The notes under the pieces are model-generated. The model did no database searches. It saw only the letters and a list, made by a program, of their open reading frames with translations, and was not told where the DNA came from. The position numbers and the translations under genes were made by a program. Below are positions 30,801 through 40,303 of a stretch of DNA of 64,000 nucleotides, in pieces; position 1 is the first letter of the stretch, and each line of letters opens with the position of its first letter. The stretch spans positions 68,701,001 through 68,765,000 of the forward strand of contig NC_069366.1 in NCBI RefSeq assembly GCF_021730395.1. Direction: 5' to 3'. This DNA comes from Mercenaria mercenaria (taxonomy: Eukaryota > Mollusca > Bivalvia > Venerida > Veneridae).

Positions 30801-33485
30801 CGGCAGCTTCTTTTCGTTTCTTATCAAGGTATTCTGTTGCTTCTTCAATAGCGTCTGTAGCTTCCTTTTGTTTCTTACAAATGTCATCTTTCGCGTCTTG
30901 AATCGTTTGTTTCAGTTCGCCTGACTTCTTGGTAACGGAGGCCAGAGCGTCTCTGCATACTTCGGTCTCGCCGTGAGTAGTAATAATAAAGCTCTCGTGC
31001 TTCAACTGGCAATATAATGATCTTACATATTAAGGCAATAACGTTTAATGTCACTTTGAAGATTGTTTAAAGAACATTTATAAATATTAAATATAGATAT
31101 CAATATATACAAACATTCACTAAGCCTGATGGAAATTCCAGAGAAAAAAATAATGCAAGTTATATGCTTAAATACAAATGTTTGTTTACATATTTATCTT
31201 ATGTCATTATTTCAACTTTTCGTAACTAAAGCCATACCTGTTTAAGCTTGTAGACAGCTTCTTGAGCATCATGCCTAGCTTTCAGTTCTTTCTCATCGTC
31301 AAGAATTGCTATGATTTCGTCTATACATTCATCCAGCTTGGTGTCTTCCATCTCCATGGTCGGTGAGTGGAATAACTCATTTCTTCTTTGTAGAATCTGA
31401 ACAGACAAATAATATCAGTATGGTATGATCATGATCAGATACATTTTCAGTCTCAGCTAAGTTTGATAATGAAACTTTAAAACAGCATGTTTAAAACTAA
31501 CTTTTAAGTTGATAAATAACTATTTTCAAATGACGGTTCAGTACTGATGATCAGTCTAATTTGGAATTAACCTTGAAGTTTTAGTAAAGTTGATATTAAA
31601 ATTTCAAACAAAGACTCAGCTGAGACTGAAAAATGTTATGTGAACACGGGGCCTGGCTTTAACACGGCCCACGTGACCAAGGTCATGAACAAGCAAGCCG
31701 GGATACTAAAGGTATGGTCAAGTTGTAACACAAAAAGTGACCAGTATGTCACACTCATTTCCTCTGTAACATAAGTCATAAAATAGTCAGTGTATCTCAA
31801 GTCATGATCAGGCTGTGATACAAGTCATTCTTAGTCAGGGTCACTCAAGTCATGACTAGTCTGTAACAAACAGTTATAATAAGGTAGAGACAATTAGTCA
31901 CAATAAGGTTGTAACGTAATGTCATAGTCAAACAAAGTGACAAAAGTCATGATTAAGCACGGACATTCATGACCAGTATATTACATAAAATGCTTGATCA
32001 GGCTGTCAATCTACTATATAAAAAATCTTGATCAGGCAGAGACACTTGAGTCACATAAGCGAAATCGTCATAAATGATCAGGCTGTGGAACGATAGCCAT
32101 GCATGATTAGGCTTTGACACGAAAGTCATGCATGAGCAGGTTGTGTCACTGGTCATACATGACCAGACTGTAGCACATTAGCCGTGCATGATTAAACGAT
32201 CGTAATCTTGATGAGGATGTGACACGTAAGTCAGTCAGGATGAGGATAGTCAATCACGATCTGGCTATGACACGGTAGTCAATTACAATCAGTCTGTGAT
32301 ACGTTAGTCAATCACGATCAAGATGTGACACGATGATCGATAACGATCAGGCTATGGCACGGTAGTCAATCATGATCAAGTTGTGACACAGTTTCTAATC
32401 ATGATCAGTATGTGACACGATAGCTAATCATGATCAGACTGTGACACGATAGTCAATCAAGATCTGACTGTGAAACGATATTCAATAAAGTTCAGGCAGT
32501 GACACGATAGTCAATCAAGGTCAGGCTGTGACAGGTTAGTCAATTAAAAGCAGGATGTGGTACGATTGTCTGTCATGATCTGCATGGCTGTGATACGATA
32601 GTCTATCATAATCTGGCTGTGACACGATATTCAATCAAGATCAGGCGGTGGCACGATATTCAATCTTAGGTAAAAAAAATAAATAAAAGTATCTCTAATT
32701 TAGTGACTATGAACCTTTGTATTCTAAAATATTTGCCTTACACTACCTAAATCGACTACTTGAATCAGTTTCTTTTGAAATTATTATTCAATGAAAATAA
32801 GACCATTTTAGGCAATTTGTACGTGGAATGTTTCCTACATTTTAAGAAAACAAATGTTATTAAATACCTTTCTTAAAATGTCGCTCGCATCAATGATGTC
32901 TGAAAAGTGTGACTGGAGATTGATGTTGTTGATAAATACATGAAGCAACCCTGGAGTGTCAATATCAGCTGCCTTTGTCTTGTCTGAATATCCCGGTGCA
33001 TTGATGAAACATTTGGCGATCTCCCATGGCTCTGTACACCATTTTTGTATATCTGTATTTTTCCAATTTGGTGTGGGTGGTGTGGACCCATGACATTTAA
33101 GTATGGCTTCCAAAATTTTGTCGCATACTTTAAAATGGCACGGGCGTTTCTTTGGATAGAGGCAATTGCAGTTGGACTGGCCCCAATAACATTTATTTCC
33201 TCCGGTAACAGGATCCCTCTCACACGTATGTATCGGTCTAAGGTTTCTTAGACAGCATTGGTTACAGGGGAGTCCAGGTGTGTGGTTGACAGCATTAAGA
33301 ATTCTGGTGTGTTCCTGTTGAACCACTTCATCAGCAAATCCTTCTATACCTTCTTTAAGATATTTATACGCCAGTCCACCTCTCACCCAGTTTCTATACT
33401 TCTTTTTCTCCAATTCACCTTGATGATCCATTGCGTAGGTATATTTTACTTCCTGCTGTCCAACTTTCGTTTTCGGTGCATTTCT
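25307..33485 (-). CDS. HEPN - 18-mer helical repeat - NACHT - LRR-like protein (NLR-like), five exons
   Basis: Exons, in transcript order: 33485/33431-32868, 31396-31238, 31005-30469, 29876-29786, 27804-25307. All junctions are GT-AG and the phases agree (0, 0, 0, then one base carried into the last exon). From the Met at 33431 the product is about 1282 residues. Domains: DZIP3-like HEPN with a Cys-rich insert (1-241), 18-residue helical repeats (about 286-391), NACHT ATPase (Walker A GDVGTGKST 536-544, Walker B LIVADGLDEW 643-652), then LRR-like repeats to the end. NACHT proteins are ATP-driven oligomerising switches in immunity. HEPN domains with R-x4-H are usually RNases or RNA binders. 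The combination suggests an intracellular immune receptor with an RNase effector (inference). There is no signal peptide or membrane segment. An acceptor at 33486 leaves the frame open 18 codons above Met, so a further 5' exon may supply the true start. Confidence 0.85.
27887..27961. repeat. 75-bp foldback in intron 4
   Basis: Perfect 19-base inverted ends AATGAACGACAGAATAGGA / TCCTATTCTGTCGTTCATT enclose 37 bases. It lies about 80 bases upstream of the NACHT exon acceptor, within the intron. MITE-like. Confidence 0.7.
28385..28530. repeat. Two-copy diverged tandem repeat in intron 4
   Basis: 'tgatttgatacctcatgcgc' followed by 'ttattttggttttctgagcatg' recurs about 70 bases later as 'taatttgatatcacaagctc' and 'tattttggttttctgcgcatg'. 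Non-coding. The remaining intron sequence (27962-29785) shows no exon. Confidence 0.5.
29117..29208. mobile_element. 92-bp foldback MITE in intron 4
   Basis: Ends TTTAGACCGGTATAAGCC and (inverse) TTTAGACGGTGTAAGCTA pair. The inner arms 'gggacttcttgcaaatcc' / 'gatttgcaagaagtcct' are perfect over 15 or more bases. An intronic hairpin in the HEPN-NACHT gene. Confidence 0.75.
29786..29876 (-). CDS. HEPN-NACHT gene, exon 4: short coiled-coil exon
   Basis: 91 bases, acceptor TTTTTACAG|CGT, donor AAG|GTAATA. It encodes RLTSLERKVDKMDIIRQNHQ and ten more residues, a heptad-like helix. It carries one base into the next exon, where G+TG makes Val451. Too short to be found by open-frame length, but both phases fit its neighbours exactly. 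Confidence 0.8.
29921..30313 (+). repeat. 0.39-kb repeat with internal palindrome, copy 1 (intron 3)
   Basis: Inverse copy of 39116-39515. The first 170 bases are a palindrome with a GC-rich apex ('cgagggcgcagcccgag'). The rest ends 'ggatcgtgttagaat', the inverse of 'attctaacacg' at about 30095. Structure is that of a foldback MITE plus flank. It lies in the intron between exons 3 and 4 of the HEPN-NACHT gene. Confidence 0.85.
30469..31005 (-). CDS. HEPN-NACHT gene, exon 3: 18-residue helical repeats
   Basis: 179 codons, phase 0 at both ends. Residues about 286-391 are six tandem 18-residue units of the type KQKEAIGAIEEAKADIVE, encoded by 54-bp DNA repeats. Eighteen residues equal five helical turns, so each unit puts the same Ala/Ile face on one side, giving an extended amphipathic helix or coiled coil. 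The symmetric 0-0 phase means it can be skipped without frameshift. A linker or oligomerisation rod is the likely role (inference). Confidence 0.85.
31238..31396 (-). CDS. HEPN-NACHT gene, exon 2: HEPN catalytic-motif exon
   Basis: 53 codons, acceptor TGTTCAG|ATT, donor CAG|GTATGG. It starts ILQRRNELFHSPTMEMED: R193-N-E-L-F-H198 is an R-N-x3-H (R-x4-H) motif, the catalytic signature of HEPN RNases. It is followed by an acidic helix and 'AQEAVYKLKQ'. The motif sits five residues after the splice junction. The family assignment is solid; activity is inferred. Confidence 0.85.
31680..32665 (+). repeat. 29-bp minisatellite in intron 1
   Basis: About 30 diverged units of consensus GTGACACGATAGTCAATCAT plus GATCAGGCT. 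The unit is clearest at 32200-32665, where successive 'gtgacacgat' words are spaced 29 bases, and decays leftwards. The TGATCA palindrome is frequent. Fills most of the intron between exons 1 and 2. Not coding. Confidence 0.85.
32868..33485 (-). CDS. HEPN-NACHT gene, exon 1: DZIP3-like N-terminal part with Cys-rich insert
   Basis: Begins with the helix YRNWVRGGLAYKYLKEGIEG (12-31), typical of the DZIP3/C-terminal HEPN-like proteins of bivalves. Then comes a Cys-rich loop with Cys at 56, 59, 60, 70, 81, 88, 90, 98 and 103, arranged like a metal-binding insert. It ends with SHFSDIIDASDILRK and the donor AAG|GTATTT. The upstream edge is a TTTTAG acceptor at 33486-33488. Translation may start at 33431 (GCAATGG context) or in an unseen upstream exon. 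Confidence 0.85.
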
Positions 33486-35457
33486 CTAAAATAAATGATA
33501 CAGAAATAATTAATCTTTATGAATTTAATTTTGGTCCGTCTCGGTCCGAGCCGCCGAAAGGAAGTTCGTCTTAGTGACTTTCAAAGGCTTCGTCTATGAC
33601 TTGTTAATAAATATGTAAATACAGTCTGTCGACTTGACTATTTTATTTTCCGATGAAGACGTTAAAATTTAGGACAATTTATACCACGGTGGTTAATCAA
33701 AACGGCTTCTATACGATTTTTTTTTTGCGTACCACTGTTTCTATACGAAAATGTAACGGTTCCTATATGTATATAAACACCTGTCAAAAATGAAAGAGAA
33801 GGGGAAAGTTGTGGAAGAGAGTCAGAAAAACTTGAATGATGTTAAATTGTTGTATTTCATGGAACACTTTGAAGCATAAAGTGTAGTATTTTGCACTATT
33901 TCTTTCATACCAATTTAGTTAACCTAAACTAAGCAAAAGAAATAACTCACTGCAATCCCACGCGATACAAATCTGTAAATTAAAGTGGTGGTTTTGAGGT
34001 AAATCAAAGATTTAAGAAGTCAATCCTGGTTGTCGTCGATGCAAACTGACATAGCCATTGTCTGTGATGAAATAAAAATAGTTTCAAAATCTTCTAATTG
34101 CATTTATATAGCTGTAAACAATGATCGCGTAAGCTACGGATAATTATTATGCGATATTTTGTTTTGTTATGAAATTGTGGCACCGGCTAACACACGTAAA
34201 CTTGGCATATTAAATACTATTATAGTGTTCACATATAATAAACTGCATCGATTTGTTTACTCTCATATTTTTCAATTCCTTGTAAGTATTGAACTACTTT
34301 TACGGCGCATGCATGGACAAAGGTAGCGCTGAACCAAGTTTCAAGTTTCAAGTTTATTTTGAAGTCAAGGCCCTTATGGGCATCTGACATAAACATAACA
34401 AACAATGCAACATACAACAACATGGCATATGAAACAAGATGTCATTATTGTGAACAGTGTACAAGGAGGATGAAAAATTTTATTAAGGTAGTGGACCCGG
34501 AATCACAACTGGTAAACTATAACCGAACAATCGAACAATATACGAAAAAAATCTAAAAGTCCTAGTTACTTTCTAGAATTACTAGATCTAATCACACAGT
34601 GGAAGTCAGCTACACTCTTTAGAATGGGTGCCGAGTATCATGTCTAACTACAGCCTGCAATTTTATGCATGGATCTTAATCGTATCTTGTTTTGAATAAA
34701 ATATTAGTACTCCCCGAGATTTGGACATTTCACCTGATGTATTTATAAGTGATCACAGAACTTTGAATGCAAAGGCATAAATAATGTAACTTAATGTTTT
34801 TGCAACTGTCAAGAACAATGATTTCACAATAATATGGTAGGATAAAGTTACCATGAACCCATTCTACATGCCCGACGCTCATACGGGAGCAATTTTGGTA
34901 TCCAAAATTCTGCGGCTCGATTTCACTCCAGATTGTACGGAATAAATTCTTATTGAACATTTTCATATAGATTAATCAATAATTTATAAGTATACTAGCT
35001 TCCTAATTCAGGTAAAGGGCAACGAAAGCCTGGCAGTAATCAACCATCCGGAAAAACAAACAAAAGGATATTTTTCTTTGTATTAAATCACGCTGGTTTG
35101 CATTTCTAGCATTAAAAAGAGACTGCAAGAGATATTAACTGTGAACATTTACGATGGAATATATTGTTTGAATTGTTATGATTTTGTTGATCTTCACAGA
35201 CATTGATCACTTATTCGTAGAGGCTTTTTGAAATGCCTTTCTTATTTTAACGTGTCATATGTTTTAATATCATATTTTGACTTTAGAAATATAGCAATGT
35301 TCAGTGCCATTAAAATAAATTTACTCACAGATTTCAATTAATTCATAAAATGATTTTCATTTCCATACGCCGAATCCAGGCTTTATTCTACTTTTTCCGG
35401 ATAAATGACGTTACGCCATCACTTCCGGTTTATTAAACGTGCAGAACTACCTTAAAA
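33486..35457. other. 5' flank of the HEPN-NACHT gene; LINE-like 3' piece at about 34335-34560
   Basis: No exon could be fixed upstream of 33485. At about 34335 three 'caagttt' repeats and 'gaagtcaaggcccttatggg' look like a LINE 3' end on the minus strand (low confidence). The rest is AT-rich. Confidence 0.4.
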
Positions 35458-35480
35458 TGACGTCATTGACGTCATGACGT
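35458..35480. promoter_or_regulatory. Two full CRE palindromes and a half site
   Basis: TGACGTCA at 35458-35465 and 35467-35474, then TGACGT at 35475-35480. TGACGTCA is the CREB/ATF consensus. Further full sites lie at 35932-35939 and 36522-36529. They lie about 2-3 kb upstream of the HEPN-NACHT 5' exon. A regulatory role is inference, since some TGACGTCA sites in this window sit in repeats. Confidence 0.4.
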
Positions 35481-36189
35481 TACGTGTAAATTACCGCGCA
35501 AAATTATTAGATTATACTTTGAAAGTACGTAATTCTGTGAATTTTCTTTATTTGAACTATTTTTAAATTGCTATCTTGTGCTTAAATTATTTTTTACGGG
35601 TCTTTGGCTCTGAATAATGATCAATATTTTGCTTCTTTTATGCACTTATATTGAAATGTTGATTTTACCCATGCCGGCAAAACCCATCTGGAACCACCAT
35701 GCCAGATGACTTTCGTGTTGTTAATGACAACTAGTGGTTCATGCATTGATAAAATATTGTTTATGTAAAAATACGAAAAAAGCAGATACCTTGATAGTTT
35801 CTCTCCGTACCTTGTAGTATATTAAATTTTCTCGATTCAAAATACGTTAGTTTCCGGTAAGAACATAATGTTACGCTACAAACGATAAAACTAAAGTGGA
35901 ACTTTGTTGTTGTGCGTAACGCAAAACATCATGACGTCACTTCAGCTTACGAACGTTAATTTCCCGCGCTTTGTGTTCATTCTCTACTATAAGAAAGAGT
36001 GCTACAAAGAAACTATTTCTACCTGTTATTTGTAAAATACGGTATGCAAGAAAAATAACATGCCGTGAATTCCCAGTTCAATATAACCACTTAAGATTTT
36101 CGCAGTAGCGAACTGTGGCAAGTCTATATCTGCATGTAGTTTTCGTGTGGCTATCGGTGTGTAACATCACCGTATTCGCATTGACCGTT
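35481..36189. other. Non-coding, CRE-containing
   Basis: A second, diverged version of the 35375-35505 block occurs at about 35835-35990 ('gttacg', 'atgacgtcac', 'aatttcccgcgc'). No gene. Confidence 0.4.
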
Positions 36190-38869
36190 ATTAGACCTTT
36201 ATCACGGACACGGACATGGAAATGTAAATGTACATGTACCCTGTACTTCAGTCAAATTTGAAGGGTCATCTCTAAACTTTTACCTGTTTAAGTTGTTATT
36301 GAAGATAAATTAAGGGCGAAGTGCAAAAGGAAGCTATTTCACATTTTTCATTTTTTTTTCTATTAAAATGTGCATATTAGAATTAAGAATGTAAATTTCT
36401 CTCAAAGGGCTAGGTATGGTTTTCTGTAATTAAGTATTTTGATAGATAAATAATGCTTATACATCTACAAGCAAGTATTTGAAAATAACGTTATTAGCGT
36501 TTCTAGTTGTGGCGTCACTGATGACGTCATTTATATGCGAAATACTGTATAACGCTAAAAAACCGTGTTTTTTGCTATATAATCCAAAAAAAATAATATC
36601 CATAATGGATAAACTTTCCATTATTTACATGGGCATGTGGAAGAAAGAGCTACATCTATCATATAACAAAATTTGTAAAGTATACCGCTTGCGAATGCTG
36701 AGTATTTTTCGAAGAACTGACATCTTGTCAGAGGAAGCTAAATATCTTACTAAAATGAGTTTCCAATATGCATTTTATTGTTCTTTTAACAACATCACTT
36801 TAAAAAATGGGGATATCATAACTATATTGACAATTTCTTTATTGAATATTAATAAGAGACGAGAGTATAGTCCCTACAGATTCGTAAAAAATTAGATCTA
36901 CACAGGTCGGCGGTTTGAAGTATTATGGACGAGTAAAATATAATTCAACATTTTGAACGTAACTTCAAAATTGCTAATGAACTCTACTTATAATGTGTCG
37001 CTTTCAGATCAACATTAATTAGAAAATATATGCGTGGGTCCCCGTAGTTTGCTAGCTATGGCGATGTTCACAAAGCGATGTTTCATGCATTACCATTTAA
37101 TAAAACATACACTCTAGAAGTTTTATAAACTACACTGCTCAAAATCACAAACTTTTAAGAATTCATTGAAGCAACCAACTTTTCATTCTATTTATCATTG
37201 ATTTCAATGAAACGGTGGAAATTTCAAATTCTGTATATTCTTTCAACATAATACAGAATTACATAATTTTAATAAACGTTCATATGAGTGAATTATCTGA
37301 AAGGAAAATGTCGACGGTCTTAATACTTGAATTTTACAGATGTTGGTGAAATACATAGATGATCTTACATAAGTTAGTTTTTTACTGAATTTATTCAACT
37401 ATTTAATTAACATAATAAAACGCGAGGCTCGTGACGAGCATTTTATCTTTAAGGAAATAAGGCAAGTGTTTCTTCCACGTTCTTATAATTAACAAAATAT
37501 TCATTATAAATCATAACGTTTTAGCAAACCAGTCACGAACTTCTGTCCAGCTATGTCTTCGTGGCTTTAATCTGTTTAGTTTATAGGAAAACAGTACTAT
37601 ATTTGCACTATGGACTATGCACTTTTTATAAAATCTTGTGACGTTATTAGTGATAAAGTTATAGTTATAAAATGGTACCAATATCTTAATTTTTATTTTA
37701 TCCTTTTTCTTGCACTCCAATAATTTAAGCCATTTTTATATAATTACATCATAAATGCACTTAAATGAAACTATGTTTATCCCAGTAAATGCATGTCGTA
37801 CAATAATTCAGAAATAGTTCCGTTATAGAAAATGCCTTGTTATTACATGCTTGGAATAAGTTAGTTCAACAACTTTTCAGATTGGCAAATTTTCACGATA
37901 AGTAGTATATAGCAAATTTATTTAGAGACCTAGCTTGGGATTGTGTTTGGGGCGCTAGAGTCAATGGCAATATCACTATTGCTAAAAACATTTTTTTAAA
38001 ATGTGTCTCTCTCAATGAATTTATATTAGAGTGAAACCATGCCCACAGGTAGCTTCAAGAAAAACCAAGTCTCCAGAAGGTTCATTACTAAATGTGCTGT
38101 TCTTGAAAAACTTCACTGTGTGCAGGGATCTAAGAATACATTTTTACATTTAGGAATTTAGGAGAGTTGTGGTTAAAATCCCGATCGGAACTTTGCTTTG
38201 TTTTGGCAGTGTTGACGGCATTAGAGTAAATGCTGCAAAGGTCAAAATGTCACACTAAAAATAGAAGAAAAATCATTCAATAATCGGATCGTCAAGCAGA
38301 GCAGATGGTGTCCAGTCTATAGCTTAAGTTCGAATTGACAAATTGTCACCAAACTCTGTATATAGCAAGCTTCTGTAGAGGCTAGTGGGACCACCTAAGT
38401 CAATGTCAATGTCGCCAATATTTAAGATAGAACAGAATAGAAGTTTATTCAATCAAGAAGTTTATTCAATTAAGTTGACTTGAACACAGTATAATATAAT
38501 CATGGTGTGAAAAATCAGTTCAATAACCCGCAATAAGATTGAAATTTTACCACGAAGCTTACTGGGATAGAAATGCTTGGATTATATTTGGGGCCGATCG
38601 AGGTAATTTCAACTACATGGTAAATAAAAATAGATGAAAAACAGTTTTCGGCCAACAACTTCGGCTTGGAATGACATATTATCCACCAAATATGGTATAT
38701 AACATGCTTATATAAAGACCCAATTTGTAACTTTATTTGCGACGCCGCTGTTTACTGAAGCTGACTAGTTTCGAATTTTATGTTTTGAGAAATCCCCCAG
38801 ATTTTAACCAATGTACATAGTACGTCTACATTTACATTTACAAGTCCGTGTCCGTTGTAATGGTCTAAT
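36190..38869. mobile_element. 2.7-kb element with about 58-bp inverted ends and an internal array
   Basis: The left end ATTAGACCTTTATCACGGAC continues to 36246 and matches, inverted, 38811-38869 (ATTAGACCATTACAACGGAC). The interior from about 37860 to 38780 holds three or so diverged units with 'gtatatagcaxgctt', 'agagacctagcttgggat' and 'ttggggcxctagxgtcaatg'. No transposase is seen. The 138-residue frame 36479-36895 starts with a hydrophobic stretch but has no family features. Likely a non-autonomous DNA transposon. Confidence 0.65.
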
Positions 38870-39115
38870 TATAGGCTATAGCATTTATTTTTATCCATCG
38901 GTATTTAACTAATTAGAAGAGTTAAAAACCCACCAAAACCTAGTGGTCTACTTTTTCTTCCCACATTAACTTTGTGCAAAAAAATCTGGTAATACTGGTA
39001 TCATACAACTATTCTACAAGATGACAAGTGGACAAGCTAAGCCCTGTTTTCATAACTTCATCTGCAAACTTACTCAGTCATTCTCTTCTCAGTATAGTTT
39101 TATAAAAAATAGAAT
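38870..39115. other. No feature seen
   Basis: AT-rich sequence between two repeat elements. Confidence 0.4.
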
Positions 39116-39515
39116 ATTCTAACACGATCCGATTCATTTTCCTACTAAACAAAGAAGACAGAAAACAGTGAATTATTATTCAACAAATCACTGTTCTGAC
39201 GTCACAATTATTACATTAAGGCGTCAAACGCCATAGCGGCGCGCTGGAAAAGAAACCGATTGAAAACGGGCAAATATTTAATTAATGTCGTCAAGGATGT
39301 ACTTATAAATCCTTGGTAACGTGTAAGAATCGAAATAATATGTCTCATTTAGTGATTTGCTCTTGAATAAATCATTGTTTGTCGTTCAGATGCGTTTTAT
39401 TATATCACGAGGGCTGCGCCCTCGTGATATAATTCCTTCGCATATGAACTCCAAACAATGATTTATTCAACGACAAATCACTGGATGAGATATATTATTT
39501 CTTAAATAACTATCG
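39116..39515 (-). repeat. 0.39-kb repeat with internal palindrome, copy 2
   Basis: Inverse copy of 29921-30313, with its palindrome apex at 'cgagggctgcgccctcg' (about 39408-39424). It lies outside the gene, 5.6 kb beyond exon 1. Confidence 0.85.
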
Positions 39516-39879
39516 TACATTGTATATAGAAACAAAGTGTGGTCTAAACTCACCTTAATACATGGAAGTACCGTGCATGCTACTACATTAATTGAATAAT
39601 ATATTTAGTAATACGTTGCCTTAGCCTTATATCTGTTACTGTCAAACTGTAATTTGATACTTGTTATTTCTCATTTCTTCATACAAAAAAATGTATAACT
39701 ACAATCATGGAACAATCTGACTGAAGTACTTGATCTTCTAAACGAAGATCCACGAATGACTCATTCTCATTCATCTGAATATTTTTGATTTCCAGCATTG
39801 CTTTTTTTTATTTTCGCAAATCTGTTTTTTATTTTAACCAATCAGACGACTTGTTCGAATGTCAAAAATTAAGAAAAAT
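39516..39879. other. No feature seen
   Basis: AT-rich non-coding sequence. Confidence 0.4.
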
Positions 39880-39980
39880 GTGCAGGCAGTCAGCGACTCG
39901 AACCCGGGACCCGTCGCTTACAGAGCAAGTGCTCTACCGACAGAGCTAACGCTTTACCGACAAAGCTAACCGGCTATCTG
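39880..39980 (-). mobile_element. tRNA-like SINE head with duplicated D-arm
   Basis: On the minus strand 'agccggttagctttgtcgg' and 'taaagcgttagctctgtcgg' are two tandem A-box/D-arm copies. They are followed by an anticodon arm (CTTGC-TCTGTAA-GCGA) and a perfect B-box, 'gggttcgagtcgc'. The duplicated A-box rules out a normal tRNA. Confidence 0.65.
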
Positions 39981-40303
39981 ACACTTTACGTCATAAAAAT
40001 GTAAATATCAAAAACCCAGTCTAAATATAGATTTTTTATTCTTACAAAATGTTGTAAGTAAACCTTCTGACTGGCTAGCGGAATGGTCGTCAAAACGAGG
40101 CTATCAATAGCATGTCTTCAGATCCTAAGTATAGCGTAATGCGAGATGTACTTTAGTCATATAGCATGATGGAAATACAAAAGGTAACAGTTAGTTTGTG
40201 GTGTGTCTGTAGGGTAATATAACTTGACAATAGCCTCTACTGACCTTGACATTTTAAAGGAAAAATTACAAATATATATAACTCTCAAAGTTAGAATTGA
40301 AGC

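Noticed and set aside
31680-32665. CRISPR-like array
   Set aside because: Repeats are 29 bases long but directly adjacent, diverged and without unique spacers; a eukaryotic minisatellite in an intron.
36479-36895. 138-residue open frame with a hydrophobic N-terminus
   Set aside because: Starts with TTG, has no family motif, very AT-rich composition, and lies inside the 36190-38869 TIR element.
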